A stretch of 64,000 bases of DNA from Acidimicrobiales bacterium. GTDB lineage: Bacteria; Actinomycetota; Acidimicrobiia; Acidimicrobiales; Palsa-688. The translations under genes were made by a program, and so were the position numbers. Positions 25,697-34,599 of the stretch are shown piece after piece (the stretch's first letter is position 1; the number at the start of each line of letters is the position of its first letter). The stretch lies in NCBI GenBank assembly GCA_036378675.1, contig DASUWA010000005.1:1-64000 (forward strand), given 5' to 3'. The notes below the pieces were generated by a model, which worked only from the letters and a program-made list of their open reading frames with translations, was not told the origin of the DNA and made no database searches.

Positions 25697-26614
25697 CTAA
25701 CCGCGCCGGCCGTCCATCCCCGCGTTGGGGGCGGCACGCTCGACCAGGTCGGGGATGACCGCCCCGAGCTCTGCGGGATCCCACCTGTCGCCTTTATCGA
25801 TGGCCGGGCCGGCGACCCAGCCTTCGGCCACGCTGATCTGCCCGCCGCGGACGTTGAACACCCGCCCGGTTACGCCCCTTGATTCGGGACTGCCCAGCCA
25901 CACGACGAGCGGCGCGATGTTCGCCGGCGAGGACGCGTCGAAGCCTTCCGGCTTGCGGTTCGGCTGCTGGCCGGCGACGGAAAGGTTCTCGGTCATGCGA
26001 GTGAGCGCGACCGGTGCGATCGCGTTCACGGTGACGCCGTAGCGTCCCAGTTCCATCGCTGCGATGATCGTGAACGAGGCGATCCCGGCCTTCGCCGCTC
26101 CGTAGTTGGTCTGGCCCACGTTGCCGTAGATCCCTGATGGCGACGATGTGTTGACGATGCGGGCGTCGTTGTCCTCGCCGGCCTTCGAGCGCTCTCGCCA
26201 GTAGTCGGCTGCGATCCTGCTCGTCGCGAACGTTCCGCGAAGATGCACCCGGATGACCGCGTCCCACTCTTCGGGGGACATGTTGACGAGCATCCGGTCA
26301 CGGAGGATGCCCGCGTTGTTCACGACCACGTGCAGGCCACCAAACGTGTCTATAGCCGTCTTGATCAGACGCTGCGCTCCCTCGAAGTCCGAGACGTCGT
26401 CGCCGTTGGCGAGAGCCTCGCCTCCCATTTGCCGGATGGTGTCGACGACCTCGCCGGCGGGTCCTTCGGAGCTGCCGGTTCCGTCCACTGCCGCGCCGAC
26501 GTCGTTGACGACGACCTTCGCACCCTGGCGGGCGAACTCGAGCGCGTGCTCGCGCCCGATGCCGCGGCCGGCGCCGGTCACAACTACCACCCGGTCCTGG
26601 CAGATACCGATCAT
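25697..26614 (-). CDS. Short-chain dehydrogenase/reductase (3-hydroxyacyl-CoA or hydroxysteroid type)
   Basis: NAD(P)-dependent oxidoreductase of 305 residues. The cofactor motif VVVTGAGRGIGREHALEFAR is at residues 9-28, VNNAGILRD near 98, and the catalytic Ser-Tyr-Lys set in NTSSPSGIYGNVGQTNYGAA followed by K near 155-175. The VVNDVGAAVDGTGSSEGPA stretch after the second strand is typical of the peroxisomal multifunctional enzyme/17-beta-HSD4-like group, which acts on 3-hydroxyacyl-CoAs. The C-terminal extension ending near GWVAGPAIDKGDRWDP is also typical of that group. Monocistronic and convergent with guaA. Confidence 0.85.
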   Translation of the reverse strand: MIGICQDRVVVVTGAGRGIGREHALEFARQGAKVVVNDVGAAVDGTGSSEGPAGEVVDTIRQMGGEALANGDDVSDFEGAQRLIKTAIDTFGGLHVVVNNAGILRDRMLVNMSPEEWDAVIRVHLRGTFATSRIAADYWRERSKAGEDNDARIVNTSSPSGIYGNVGQTNYGAAKAGIASFTIIAAMELGRYGVTVNAIAPVALTRMTENLSVAGQQPNRKPEGFDASSPANIAPLVVWLGSPESRGVTGRVFNVRGGQISVAEGWVAGPAIDKGDRWDPAELGAVIPDLVERAAPNAGMDGRRG

Positions 26615-26686
26615 GGTCCGCCACTTTGCCCTAATGGGACTGGTCGCCGCCAGCAGGGGAGCGCCCGTCCGAACTCAAGAGCCCGC

Positions 26687-26735
26687 CAGAAGCAATGAGC
26701 CCCCCAGAAGCAATGAGCCCCCCAGAAGCAATGAC
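26687..26735. repeat. 18-bp tandem repeat, nearly three units
   Basis: CAGAAGCAATGAGCCCCC starts at 26687 and 26705, and a partial third unit (CAGAAGCAATGA) starts at 26723. It lies in the 168-base divergent region between the SDR gene and pcrA. Confidence 0.9.
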
Positions 26736-26766
26736 TTGGAGACAGGGCACGGTCTCTCGCACCCGG

Positions 26767-26772
26767 TACCGT
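26767..26772 (+). promoter_or_regulatory. Candidate -10 box for pcrA
   Basis: TACCGT ends 10 bases before ATG 26783; no Shine-Dalgarno sequence is present. Confidence 0.35.
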
Positions 26773-26782
26773 GGATCGGGCA

Positions 26783-29065
26783 ATGGCGCTCGACTCCCAC
26801 CCGGACGGGGTCCAGCCGGACTCCGATCCACTCGGCCACCAAGGGCGGTCCCTGCTCGACGGGCTCAACCCGGCCCAGCTTGCGGCGGTGACCCATCCCG
26901 GCGAACCGCTCCTGATCGTGGCCGGCGCCGGATCCGGCAAGACGCGAGTGCTCACCCACCGGATCGCCTGGCTGATCTCGGACAAGGGACTTTCCCCATA
27001 CGAGATCCTTGCGATCACCTTCACCAACAAAGCGGCGGAGGAGATGCGCGACCGGGTGGAGGGCCTTGTCGGGCGGGTCGCCCAGCGAATGTGGGTCTCG
27101 ACGTTCCACTCCGCCTGTGTCCGGATCCTTCGCCGCGACGCCGTCCGCCTCGGGTACCGGAACAACTTCACCATCTACGACCAGGCCGACTCGGTGCGGC
27201 TGGTCGGCTACGTCGTGCGGGACCTCGGGCTCGACCCCAAGAAGTTCCCTCCGCGCGCGATTCACGGCTACATCTCGGCGGCCAAGAACGAACTGGTCGA
27301 CTTCGAGAGCTTCTCGGGCACTGCACGCACCCTTATGGAACGCAAGGTTGCCGAGGTCTACCGCGAGTACCAGCAGCGTCTCCTCGCTGCGAACGCAATG
27401 GACTTCGACGACCTGCTGCTCGTGACCGTCAATCTTTTTCAGGCTTGTCCCGACGTGCTCGCGCACTACCGCGAGCGGTTCCGTCACGTCCTGGTCGACG
27501 AGTACCAGGACACCAACCGCGCGCAGAACGAGCTGGTGCTCCTGCTTGCCGGCGAACACCGCCAAGTCACCGTGGTCGGAGACAGCGACCAGTCGGTTTA
27601 CGGCTGGAGGGGTGCGGACATCCGCAACATCCTGCAGTTCGAGGAGGCGTTCCCTGACACGACCGTGATCGTGCTGGAGCAGAACTACCGATCTACTCAG
27701 ACGATCCTCAACGCGGCGAACGCGGTCATCGCCAACAACGCGATGCGCAAGCCGAAGGCGTTATGGACCGAGCATGCCGGCGGGGAGCTCGTTGTCCACT
27801 ACCACGCGGAGGACGAGCACGACGAGGGCTCCTGGTTGGCTGCGGAAGTCCTGCGCCTGCACCGAGCGGACGGTGCAGGAAGAGGCGACGGGACGGCCTA
27901 CCAGTGGGGTGACATCGCCGTCTTCTACCGTGCCAACGCGCAGAGCCGAGCGATCGAAGAAGAGTTGGTTCGCCGAGACGTGCCGTACAAGGTCGTAGGC
28001 GGAACCCGTTTCTACGACCGCAGGGAGATCAAGGACGTCCTCGCGTACTTACGAGCGATCGCCAACCCAGAGGACGAGGTCTCGCTGAAGAGGATCGTGA
28101 ATGTGCCGCGACGGGGTGTCGGTGATACGAGCGTCGACCGTCTCGACCGGTGGGCTCGACAGCACTCGGGTTCGTTCGCCGGCGCCATCGACCACGCCGA
28201 GGAGGCAGGCGTTACCGGAAAGGCGCTCGGGGGGCTTCGCGCGCTCATGGGACTGCTGTCGGAGCTGCGCGCAGAGCGAGATCAGGGCATCGGGCCGGCG
28301 GAGCTGCTAGAGGCGCTGATGGACCGAACCGGGTACATGGCCGAGATCGCCGCAGAGCACACAATCGAAGCGGCCGGGCGCATAGAGAACCTGGAGGAGC
28401 TCGTCGGAGCGGCACGGGAGTCGGAGGACCTGGACTCGTTCCTCGAACAGGTGAGCCTCGTTGCCGACGCAGACGAGGTCGACTCCGACACCTCCAAGGT
28501 GACGTTGATGACCCTGCACACCGCCAAGGGCCTGGAGTACCCGATCGTGTTCATAATCGGGATGGAGGAGGGCGTCTTCCCGCATCTGCGTTCTTTGGGT
28601 GAACCAGACGAGCTCGAAGAGGAGCGCCGGCTTGCGTACGTCGGGATCACCAGGGCGCGCGAACGCCTGTACCTCTCCAACGCGTGGTGCCGGACTTTGT
28701 GGGGCCAGACCCAGTACAACGCTCCGAGCCGGTTCATCAACGAGATCCCCGAAGCCCTCGTGCGCACCGACGGCGGCAGCCGGCGAAGCGGGGGCGGGAC
28801 GAGGCCCGCCGGACCGGGTGGGATCAGCGGCAGGGACGCGATAGTGGAGGCGGCGATGCGGCGGGGCAAGGTTGGGCCCGTGCACGGAACCGGCGCAGAT
28901 CGTCTAGGCCTGCGGGCCGGCGAGACCGTGGTTCACGCCAAGTGGGGCGAGGGCGTGGTGATTTCGGTGCAGGGGGAGGGCGAGAAGGCGGAGGCGAGGG
29001 TCCGTTTTCCGTCCGTCGGCGAGAAGCACCTCGCGCTTTCGCTGGCGCCGCTGAAGAGGGCGTGA
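26783..29065 (+). CDS. pcrA: ATP-dependent DNA helicase PcrA/UvrD
   Basis: Superfamily 1A 3'-5' helicase for nucleotide excision repair and replication-conflict resolution. The 760-residue protein has the Q-motif LNPAQLAAVTHP, Walker A VAGAGSGKTRVLTHR near residue 50, FTNKAAEEMRDRV, the DEYQDTN Walker B near 235, GDSDQSVYGWRGAD, EQNYRST, TLHTAKGLEYPIVFI near 575 and GITRARERLYL. The C-terminal end VVHAKWGEGVVISVQGEGE is a Tudor-like RNA-polymerase-binding domain typical of PcrA/UvrD. ATG 26783 is preferred to GTG 26771 because of the -10 box. An 18-bp repeat lies just upstream. Confidence 0.96.
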   Translation: MALDSHPDGVQPDSDPLGHQGRSLLDGLNPAQLAAVTHPGEPLLIVAGAGSGKTRVLTHRIAWLISDKGLSPYEILAITFTNKAAEEMRDRVEGLVGRVAQRMWVSTFHSACVRILRRDAVRLGYRNNFTIYDQADSVRLVGYVVRDLGLDPKKFPPRAIHGYISAAKNELVDFESFSGTARTLMERKVAEVYREYQQRLLAANAMDFDDLLLVTVNLFQACPDVLAHYRERFRHVLVDEYQDTNRAQNELVLLLAGEHRQVTVVGDSDQSVYGWRGADIRNILQFEEAFPDTTVIVLEQNYRSTQTILNAANAVIANNAMRKPKALWTEHAGGELVVHYHAEDEHDEGSWLAAEVLRLHRADGAGRGDGTAYQWGDIAVFYRANAQSRAIEEELVRRDVPYKVVGGTRFYDRREIKDVLAYLRAIANPEDEVSLKRIVNVPRRGVGDTSVDRLDRWARQHSGSFAGAIDHAEEAGVTGKALGGLRALMGLLSELRAERDQGIGPAELLEALMDRTGYMAEIAAEHTIEAAGRIENLEELVGAARESEDLDSFLEQVSLVADADEVDSDTSKVTLMTLHTAKGLEYPIVFIIGMEEGVFPHLRSLGEPDELEEERRLAYVGITRARERLYLSNAWCRTLWGQTQYNAPSRFINEIPEALVRTDGGSRRSGGGTRPAGPGGISGRDAIVEAAMRRGKVGPVHGTGADRLGLRAGETVVHAKWGEGVVISVQGEGEKAEARVRFPSVGEKHLALSLAPLKRA

Positions 29066-29077
29066 AGCGCCGGCTGT

Positions 29078-30607
29078 TTACTGGCAGTTGGCAGGCGGCG
29101 GCCCTGACTGGCCGGGGAACTCGTAGACGGTCGAGTTGGTGCCCGGAACCGTCGTCACAGTGGTCGTCGGCCCGGCGCTGGCCGCGCCGCCCGCCGCACC
29201 CGAAGCCGATCCGTCGTAGGAGCTTCCGGTGATGATCTCGAGGTTGTACGGCGTCGGTGTCAGGTCTGGAGCCAGAACGAGCGTCGCCCCACCGGGTACC
29301 TTCGCGGCGATCTGCTCGGCGGCGGTCTTGGAGTCGGGGGCGTAACGGATCTCGGTGGTGGCGTGGCCGTAGCCGGGAGACGCGACGATCCCCGCGTGGT
29401 AGCCCTGCCCGGTCAGCCAGGTGGCCAGCGAGTTCGCCTGGCCCGAGTTGCCCGAGCCGTTGGCAACCTCGATGCTCACCGACCTAGGAGCGACCGTCAC
29501 CGGCGGCATAGTGACAGCCGGAGCGGTGGGGGACGAGCCCGAGGGCTTCGACTGAGACGGGGCCGGCGGAGGCGTGTTGCCGAACGCGTTGAACGCGGCG
29601 ATCGCCTGAGACGCCTGGGGCTGTTGCAGTCCGAGCACTTCGGCGCCGCCGGCGGTCGTGAACCCGTACGTCGGGATCGTCAGCGCCGGTAACGCACTTA
29701 CGTTCATCGTCCGGAAGTCCCGCGCAAGATCCAGCATCAGGGTGGAACCGAAGCTGCTGTCGACCGTCAGGTTCTTGGTGATGCCAGCGATCACGCTGTT
29801 TAGAGCTATCGGGTTGGTGAACTCGCCCTCGGCCTTCTTGATCAACTTCTTCACGAAGGCTTGCTGGCGCTGGATCCTGGCGAGGTCGCTGAGTCCCTCG
29901 TAGTGCCAGGATCCGTTCAGGTTGTACTGGTAGTGGCGGGAGCGAACGAACGCGAGTGCCGAGTCTCCCTGGAACGTGTAGCAGCCAGGTGTCGGGATCG
30001 CGAGACCCGAGTAGGCGTCCTTGGCGGGGGTGGGGAAGTAGAACTTCACTCCGCCGACCGCGTTGCTGATGTCGCGGAAGGAGTCGAAGTTCACCTCCAC
30101 GTAGTGGTTGATCGGGACTCCCAGATCCTGCTGAATCGTCTGGACCAGAAGAGCCGGCCCGTTGTCAAAGGCCGAGTTGATCCGATCGCTGCCGTGACCG
30201 GGGATCGGCCCCCAGAGGTCGCGGGGGATCGACATGATCATCAGCTGTCTTGCCGCCGGGACGACCCTCACCAGAATGATCGTGTCGGATCGCTGGCCTC
30301 CGACCTGAGATGACGAGCCGAAGGCCTGCGAGTTGGGGTTGTTGGCGGAGATCGCAGCGCGGCTGTCGCTGCCGACCACTAGAAGAGTGAACGGCGCGCC
30401 TCCACCCGTGCTCTTCTCGGTGAGAGTGCTCACGTCCTTGGTGTGGATCTGAGCGAAACGCCACTTGACGTACCCGTAGGCGCCCGCCGCACCGACAATG
30501 GTCAAGCCCACCAGCAGGTTGGCGACGACGAGAACCCGGCGAGGCCAGCGACGGCGGGTGATCAGCCGCGGCCCGCGAGGGAAGCGACGGCCGCGCGGAC
30601 CGGGCAC
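29078..30607 (-). CDS. LytR-CpsA-Psr (LCP) family cell-wall glycopolymer ligase
   Basis: Membrane-anchored phosphotransferase that attaches secondary polymers (such as arabinogalactan or teichoic-type chains) to peptidoglycan. A basic N-terminus precedes a single membrane helix at about residues 24-46 (VLVVANLLVGLTIVGAAGAY). The LCP domain shows LLVVGSDSR, QRSDTIILVRV, MSIPRDLWG and RINSAFDNGP, then LAFVRSRHYQ. A LytR_C domain (SVSIEVANGSGNSGQANSLA, residues ~383-470) follows a Pro/Ser-rich linker, and the end is Gly/Ala/Thr-rich. The 509-residue length is normal for actinobacterial LCP proteins with LytR_C. Confidence 0.93.
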   Translation of the reverse strand: MPGPRGRRFPRGPRLITRRRWPRRVLVVANLLVGLTIVGAAGAYGYVKWRFAQIHTKDVSTLTEKSTGGGAPFTLLVVGSDSRAAISANNPNSQAFGSSSQVGGQRSDTIILVRVVPAARQLMIMSIPRDLWGPIPGHGSDRINSAFDNGPALLVQTIQQDLGVPINHYVEVNFDSFRDISNAVGGVKFYFPTPAKDAYSGLAIPTPGCYTFQGDSALAFVRSRHYQYNLNGSWHYEGLSDLARIQRQQAFVKKLIKKAEGEFTNPIALNSVIAGITKNLTVDSSFGSTLMLDLARDFRTMNVSALPALTIPTYGFTTAGGAEVLGLQQPQASQAIAAFNAFGNTPPPAPSQSKPSGSSPTAPAVTMPPVTVAPRSVSIEVANGSGNSGQANSLATWLTGQGYHAGIVASPGYGHATTEIRYAPDSKTAAEQIAAKVPGGATLVLAPDLTPTPYNLEIITGSSYDGSASGAAGGAASAGPTTTVTTVPGTNSTVYEFPGQSGPPPANCQ

Positions 30608-30828
30608 GGCCGAGTGCGTGCCGATCTCGGAGGCTCCTCGGGTTCCCCACCCGCCCTCAACGGGCGGCCGGCGGTAGACCGTTCTGGGGGGAAGCTCATC
30701 ATTCGATGCGATTGGGAAATTTTACCGGGAGGCGTCCCAGGGATTGGGGTCGCGTACCGGCGTGCGTCCCGCCTGGTGAGGACGTTGGTTGGCCCGCGTA
30801 CGTGGCGACCTGCGAGTATCTGTGGCCG

Positions 30829-31245
30829 ATGGAACGGCCCTACCGGGTGGTGGTCGCCAAACCTGGATTGGACGGACATGACAGGGGAGCGCGCGTCATC
30901 GCTCGCGCGCTCCGGGAGGCGGGGTTCGAGGTCATCTACACCGGCCTGCACCAGACGCCCGAGCAGATCGCCGAGACGGCCATCCAGGAGGACGCCGACG
31001 CGGTCGGGCTGTCCATCCTTTCCGGGGCTCACATGACGCTGTTCCCCCGCATCATCGGCGAGCTCGATAAGCGCGGCGCCGGCGACATTCTCGTTTTCGC
31101 CGGCGGGATCATTCCCGACGCCGACATACCTGAGCTGGCCAAGGCCGGGGTGGCGAGGATCTTTACTCCCGGTGCGCCGCTCGGTGAGATCACCGGCTGG
31201 CTGGAGCAGACGTTGGACGAGCGGGAGACAGCCGGAACGGCGTGA
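30829..31245 (+). CDS. Free-standing cobalamin-binding domain of a methylmalonyl-CoA mutase-type enzyme
   Basis: Small B12-binding subunit of 138 residues. VVVAKPGLDGHDRGARVIA carries the DXHXXG cobalamin motif near residue 15; VIYTGLHQTPEQI, the GLSILSGAH segment and FAGGIIPDADIPEL match the C-terminal domain of methylmalonyl-CoA mutase. No large catalytic subunit is in the window, so the partner must be encoded elsewhere. ATG 30829 is preferred over an in-frame start at 30706 because it gives the normal domain N-terminus. The gene precedes sucC-sucD by 58 bases; mutase makes succinyl-CoA, the substrate of SucCD, so the arrangement is metabolically sensible. Confidence 0.88.
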   Translation: MERPYRVVVAKPGLDGHDRGARVIARALREAGFEVIYTGLHQTPEQIAETAIQEDADAVGLSILSGAHMTLFPRIIGELDKRGAGDILVFAGGIIPDADIPELAKAGVARIFTPGAPLGEITGWLEQTLDERETAGTA

Positions 31246-31303
31246 GGCGCGCCGGCCGTTGGCTTTTTTCTGCTGATTCCGAGGAGAGAAGACAGGAGCG
31301 AGA

Positions 31304-32452
31304 GTGGATCTGTTCGAGTACCAGGGCAAGCAGTACTTCGCCCGTTTCGGCATACCGGTTTCAGCCGGCGGGATTGCGGACACGGTCGAAGAAGCAGTCG
31401 CACAAGCGGAGAAGGCCGGCTACCCGGTAGTGGTCAAGGCGCAGGTGCAGGTCGGCGGGCGGGGCAAGGCCGGCGGAGTGAAGCTCGCCAACGACGAGAA
31501 GGAGCTGCGCACTCACGCCGGCAACATTCTCGGACTGGACATCAAGGGTCACGTCGTTCACCGACTGTGGGTCGAGCACGCTTCCGATATCGCCAAGGAG
31601 TACTACGCGAGCTTCACCCTCGATCGGGCAGCGAAGAAGTACCTCGCCATGGTCTCCGCGCGGGGAGGCGTGGACATCGAAGCGGTTGCGGACGAAGACC
31701 CCGCCGCGATCGCGCGGCTCTACATCGATCCCGCACAGGGTTTCAGCGAGGGGGCCGCGCGCCAGCTGGTTGAGGATGCAGGCCTGGATGCCGAAGCTCG
31801 TGACGGTGCCGCCCGGATCCTCGTCGATCTGTTCCGCTGCTACGTCGAGGGCGACGCGGACCTGGTGGAGATCAACCCCTTGATCCTGACGCCTGAAGGG
31901 AAGGTGCACGCGCTCGACGCGAAGGTGACTCTCGACGACAACGCTGCTTTCCGGCATCCGGAGTGGGACGAGTTCAGGGACATAGACGAACTCGACGAGC
32001 GGGAGCGCCTCGCCAAGAGCAAAGGGTTGCAGTACGTGGGGCTCGAAGGTTTTGTCGGGATCATCGCCAACGGAGCGGGCCTGGCGATGAGCACTTGCGA
32101 CGTCGTCAATCAGGTAGGCGGGTCGCCCGCCAACTTCCTCGACATCGGTGGGGGTGCCAACGCCGAGGTTATGGCGAACGCTCTCGAGGTGATCAACTCC
32201 GACCCGAACGTACGGGCGATCTTCATCAACATCTTCGGCGGCATCACGCGCGGTGAGGAGGTCGCCAACGGGATCGTTCAGGCGCTCGGGAGGGTCAGCA
32301 TCAAGGCCCCGATGGTGATCCGTTTGGACGGCACCAACGCGGACCAGGGCCGGGAAATCCTGAAGGCGGTCCTCTCGGACAGGGTGATGTCCTCACCGAC
32401 AATGTTGGACGCGGCCCGTAAGGCCGTCGAGCTCGCGGGAGTCGGCGGATGA
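31304..32452 (+). CDS. sucC: Succinyl-CoA synthetase beta subunit
   Basis: Nucleotide-binding subunit of the TCA-cycle enzyme that couples succinyl-CoA cleavage to ATP or GTP synthesis. The 382-residue protein begins [18 protein letters not shown] and has the ATP-grasp features [18 protein letters not shown] near residue 45, [12 protein letters not shown] near 195, the [19 protein letters not shown] loop near 280 and [15 protein letters not shown]. The GTG start follows a GAGAGAAGACAGGAG-type leader. sucD follows 94 bases later across a GC-rich hairpin. Confidence 0.96.
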   Translation: MDLFEYQGKQYFARFGIPVSAGGIADTVEEAVAQAEKAGYPVVVKAQVQVGGRGKAGGVKLANDEKELRTHAGNILGLDIKGHVVHRLWVEHASDIAKEYYASFTLDRAAKKYLAMVSARGGVDIEAVADEDPAAIARLYIDPAQGFSEGAARQLVEDAGLDAEARDGAARILVDLFRCYVEGDADLVEINPLILTPEGKVHALDAKVTLDDNAAFRHPEWDEFRDIDELDERERLAKSKGLQYVGLEGFVGIIANGAGLAMSTCDVVNQVGGSPANFLDIGGGANAEVMANALEVINSDPNVRAIFINIFGGITRGEEVANGIVQALGRVSIKAPMVIRLDGTNADQGREILKAVLSDRVMSSPTMLDAARKAVELAGVGG

Positions 32453-32507
32453 GTGCAACCCGGGACCACGGCCGCCGGCGGGGCTGGGGCCCCCGCCTGG
32501 CGGAGGA

Positions 32508-32532
32508 GGCCGGGCCTGCGGGGCGCCCGGCC
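32508..32532 (+). terminator. Perfect hairpin in the sucC-sucD gap
   Basis: GGCCGGGC (32508-32515) and GCCCGGCC (32525-32532) form an 8-bp perfect stem with a 9-base loop; a GGGGCCCC palindrome lies just upstream. It sits only 14 bases before ATG 32547 and may reduce read-through, mark an RNA-processing site or affect the sucC:sucD ratio. Confidence 0.4.
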
Positions 32533-32546
32533 GGGAAGGAGAATCG

Positions 32547-33431
32547 ATGAGTGTCTTTGTAGACGAGAACACCAAGGTGGTCGTGCAGGGCCTGACCGGA
32601 GGTCAGGGACGCTTCCACGGTTTGCGCAACAAGGCTTACGGGACCAAGGTCGTCGCCGGCGTCACACCCGGTAAGGGCGGCCAGGACGTGGAAGGGATAC
32701 CGGTTTACGACAGCGTTGCCGAGGCGGTCGAGGCGACCGGAGCCAACGCGTCGTTTGTTTCGGTTCCGCCGAAGAGCGCGCCCGCGGCGATCCTGGAAGC
32801 CGCCGCCGCCGGGATCCCGTTCGTGGTGTGCATCACCGAGGGCATACCGGCCCACGACGAGGCGCGCGTGTACAACACGCTGATCGAGTCCTACCCGGGG
32901 ACCCGGCTGCTCGGCCCCAACTGCCCAGGAGTGATCAGCCCCGGCAAGTGCAACATCGGCATAACCGCCGGCGAGATCGCCTTGCCGGGAGGGCCGGTCG
33001 GGATCGTGTCCCGTTCCGGAACATTGACCTACCAGGCGCTGTACGAGCTGAAGCAGCTCGGGATCGGAGTCACCACCTGCGTCGGCATCGGTGGGGACCC
33101 GGTCCCCGGGACGAACTTCGTCGACTGCCTCGCCGCATTCGAAGCCGACCCCGACACCAAGGCGATAGCAATGTTCGGCGAGATCGGCGGCTCCGAGGAA
33201 GAGAAGGCCGCCGACTTCATTGCCAAGGAGGTCAGCAAGCCGGTCGTCGCTTACATCGCCGGCGTGACCGCGCCTCCCGGAAAGAAGATGGGACACGCCG
33301 GCGCGATCATCTCGGGTTCGAAGGGAACCGCGCAGGCGAAGATGGAGGCGCTGTCGGCTGCCGGGGTCCATGTCGTGCAGAACCCCACCGAGGCGGGGGA
33401 GAAGATGGCGGAGATCGTCAAGGGGCTTTAG
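32547..33431 (+). CDS. sucD: Succinyl-CoA synthetase alpha subunit
   Basis: CoA-binding subunit carrying the phosphorylated histidine. The 294-residue protein has [20 protein letters not shown] at the start, the CoA site [45 protein letters not shown] and the active-site histidine in [17 protein letters not shown] near residue 247. A GGAAGGAG Shine-Dalgarno sequence precedes ATG 32547. Length is normal. Confidence 0.96.
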   Translation: MSVFVDENTKVVVQGLTGGQGRFHGLRNKAYGTKVVAGVTPGKGGQDVEGIPVYDSVAEAVEATGANASFVSVPPKSAPAAILEAAAAGIPFVVCITEGIPAHDEARVYNTLIESYPGTRLLGPNCPGVISPGKCNIGITAGEIALPGGPVGIVSRSGTLTYQALYELKQLGIGVTTCVGIGGDPVPGTNFVDCLAAFEADPDTKAIAMFGEIGGSEEEKAADFIAKEVSKPVVAYIAGVTAPPGKKMGHAGAIISGSKGTAQAKMEALSAAGVHVVQNPTEAGEKMAEIVKGL

Positions 33432-33437
33432 CTTCCC

Positions 33438-34577
33438 TTGCTCGTAAGCATCGACGCTTCCGCGGTTCCGTCACAGGCCGGGGGTGTCGGCCGGTACGTG
33501 GCCGGGCTCCTCGGCGCCTTGGACGAGCGCGACGACGTGTCTCTCGATGTGATCACCAGTAGGAGCGACTCTCAGCGATGGCGGACCGCAGCTCCGGGCG
33601 CGTCGATAAGCGCGGCCGCGCCGAGATCGGTGGCAACGCGGCTGATATGGGAGCAGGCGGCCATGCCACGGCTCCTGCGCGACATAGCGCCTGCCGTGCA
33701 CCACTCGACCCACTACACGCTGCCGCGTCGCGCGAAGGTCGCGAAGGTGGTCACCATCCACGACCTGACGTTTGTCGAGCATCCCGAATGGCACTCGAAG
33801 TCGAAGGCGTTGTTCTTTGCCCATGCGATCAAGGTCGCGGCACAAGAGGCTCAGGTATTGATATGCGTGAGCCGCACCACCGCGAACAGGTTGACGGCCC
33901 GGTTCAAGCTCGCGGGTCACGTCATGATTGCTCCACACGGAGTGGACACCCAGCGCTTCCAGCCGACCGAGGACAGGAAAGGTTCGGATGCCGAGGCGCT
34001 GCGACTGACCGGCGTGACCGCTCCGTATGTTCTCTACCTCGGAACTGTCGAGCCCCGAAAAGACGTGCCGACTCTCGTTCGGGCGTTCGGTCGGATCAGC
34101 GGCAGCCACCCGACGCTGTCGCTGGTCATCGCCGGCGGCGGGTGGGCAAGCGAGGAGAAGCGATTGAAGAGAGCGATCGGCGCGTCGAGCCATCCCGAAA
34201 GGATCAAACGGCTCGGCTTCGTGCCCGACAACGACGTGCCACCCTTGCTACGCCAATCAGCCGCGGTGGTCTACCCGTCGATCGAGGAGGGCTTCGGCCT
34301 GCCGGCGCTGGAGGCACTCGCATGCGGCGCACCCACGGTTACGACAAGAGGGTCAGCAATGGAAGAGTTCACCGACGGCGCCGCCCTCATGTTCGATCCA
34401 GGTGACGACGCGACCCTGGCCGAGCTGATCCACCAGCTCGTCATCGGCGATCCGACCTTCGACGCCCGCCGTTCACCAGGATTGGCGATCGCCGCGGCGC
34501 ACACCTGGGAGGCGAGCGCCGAACGGCACATAGACGCCTATCGCGTCGCAGCCGGTATGACGAGCCACAGTAACTGA
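33438..34577 (+). CDS. Family 4 glycosyltransferase
   Basis: GT-B-fold sugar transferase, probably for cell-envelope or polysaccharide synthesis. The N-terminal domain begins LVSIDASAVPSQAGGVGRYV. VVTIHDLTFVEHPEWHS and the acceptor-side segment CVSRTTANRL follow, then IAPHGVDTQRFQP. The donor domain has VLYLGTVEPRKDVPTLVRAF near residue 200, LGFVPDNDVPPLLRQSA and the E-X7-E motif YPSIEEGFGLPALEALACG near 280-298. The start is TTG 33438, six bases after the sucD stop, so it may be cotranscribed with sucCD although no functional link is evident. Sugar donor and acceptor cannot be deduced. Confidence 0.9.
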   Translation: MLVSIDASAVPSQAGGVGRYVAGLLGALDERDDVSLDVITSRSDSQRWRTAAPGASISAAAPRSVATRLIWEQAAMPRLLRDIAPAVHHSTHYTLPRRAKVAKVVTIHDLTFVEHPEWHSKSKALFFAHAIKVAAQEAQVLICVSRTTANRLTARFKLAGHVMIAPHGVDTQRFQPTEDRKGSDAEALRLTGVTAPYVLYLGTVEPRKDVPTLVRAFGRISGSHPTLSLVIAGGGWASEEKRLKRAIGASSHPERIKRLGFVPDNDVPPLLRQSAAVVYPSIEEGFGLPALEALACGAPTVTTRGSAMEEFTDGAALMFDPGDDATLAELIHQLVIGDPTFDARRSPGLAIAAAHTWEASAERHIDAYRVAAGMTSHSN

Positions 34578-34599
34578 GCCGCGTTCCGGCGGGATCTCG

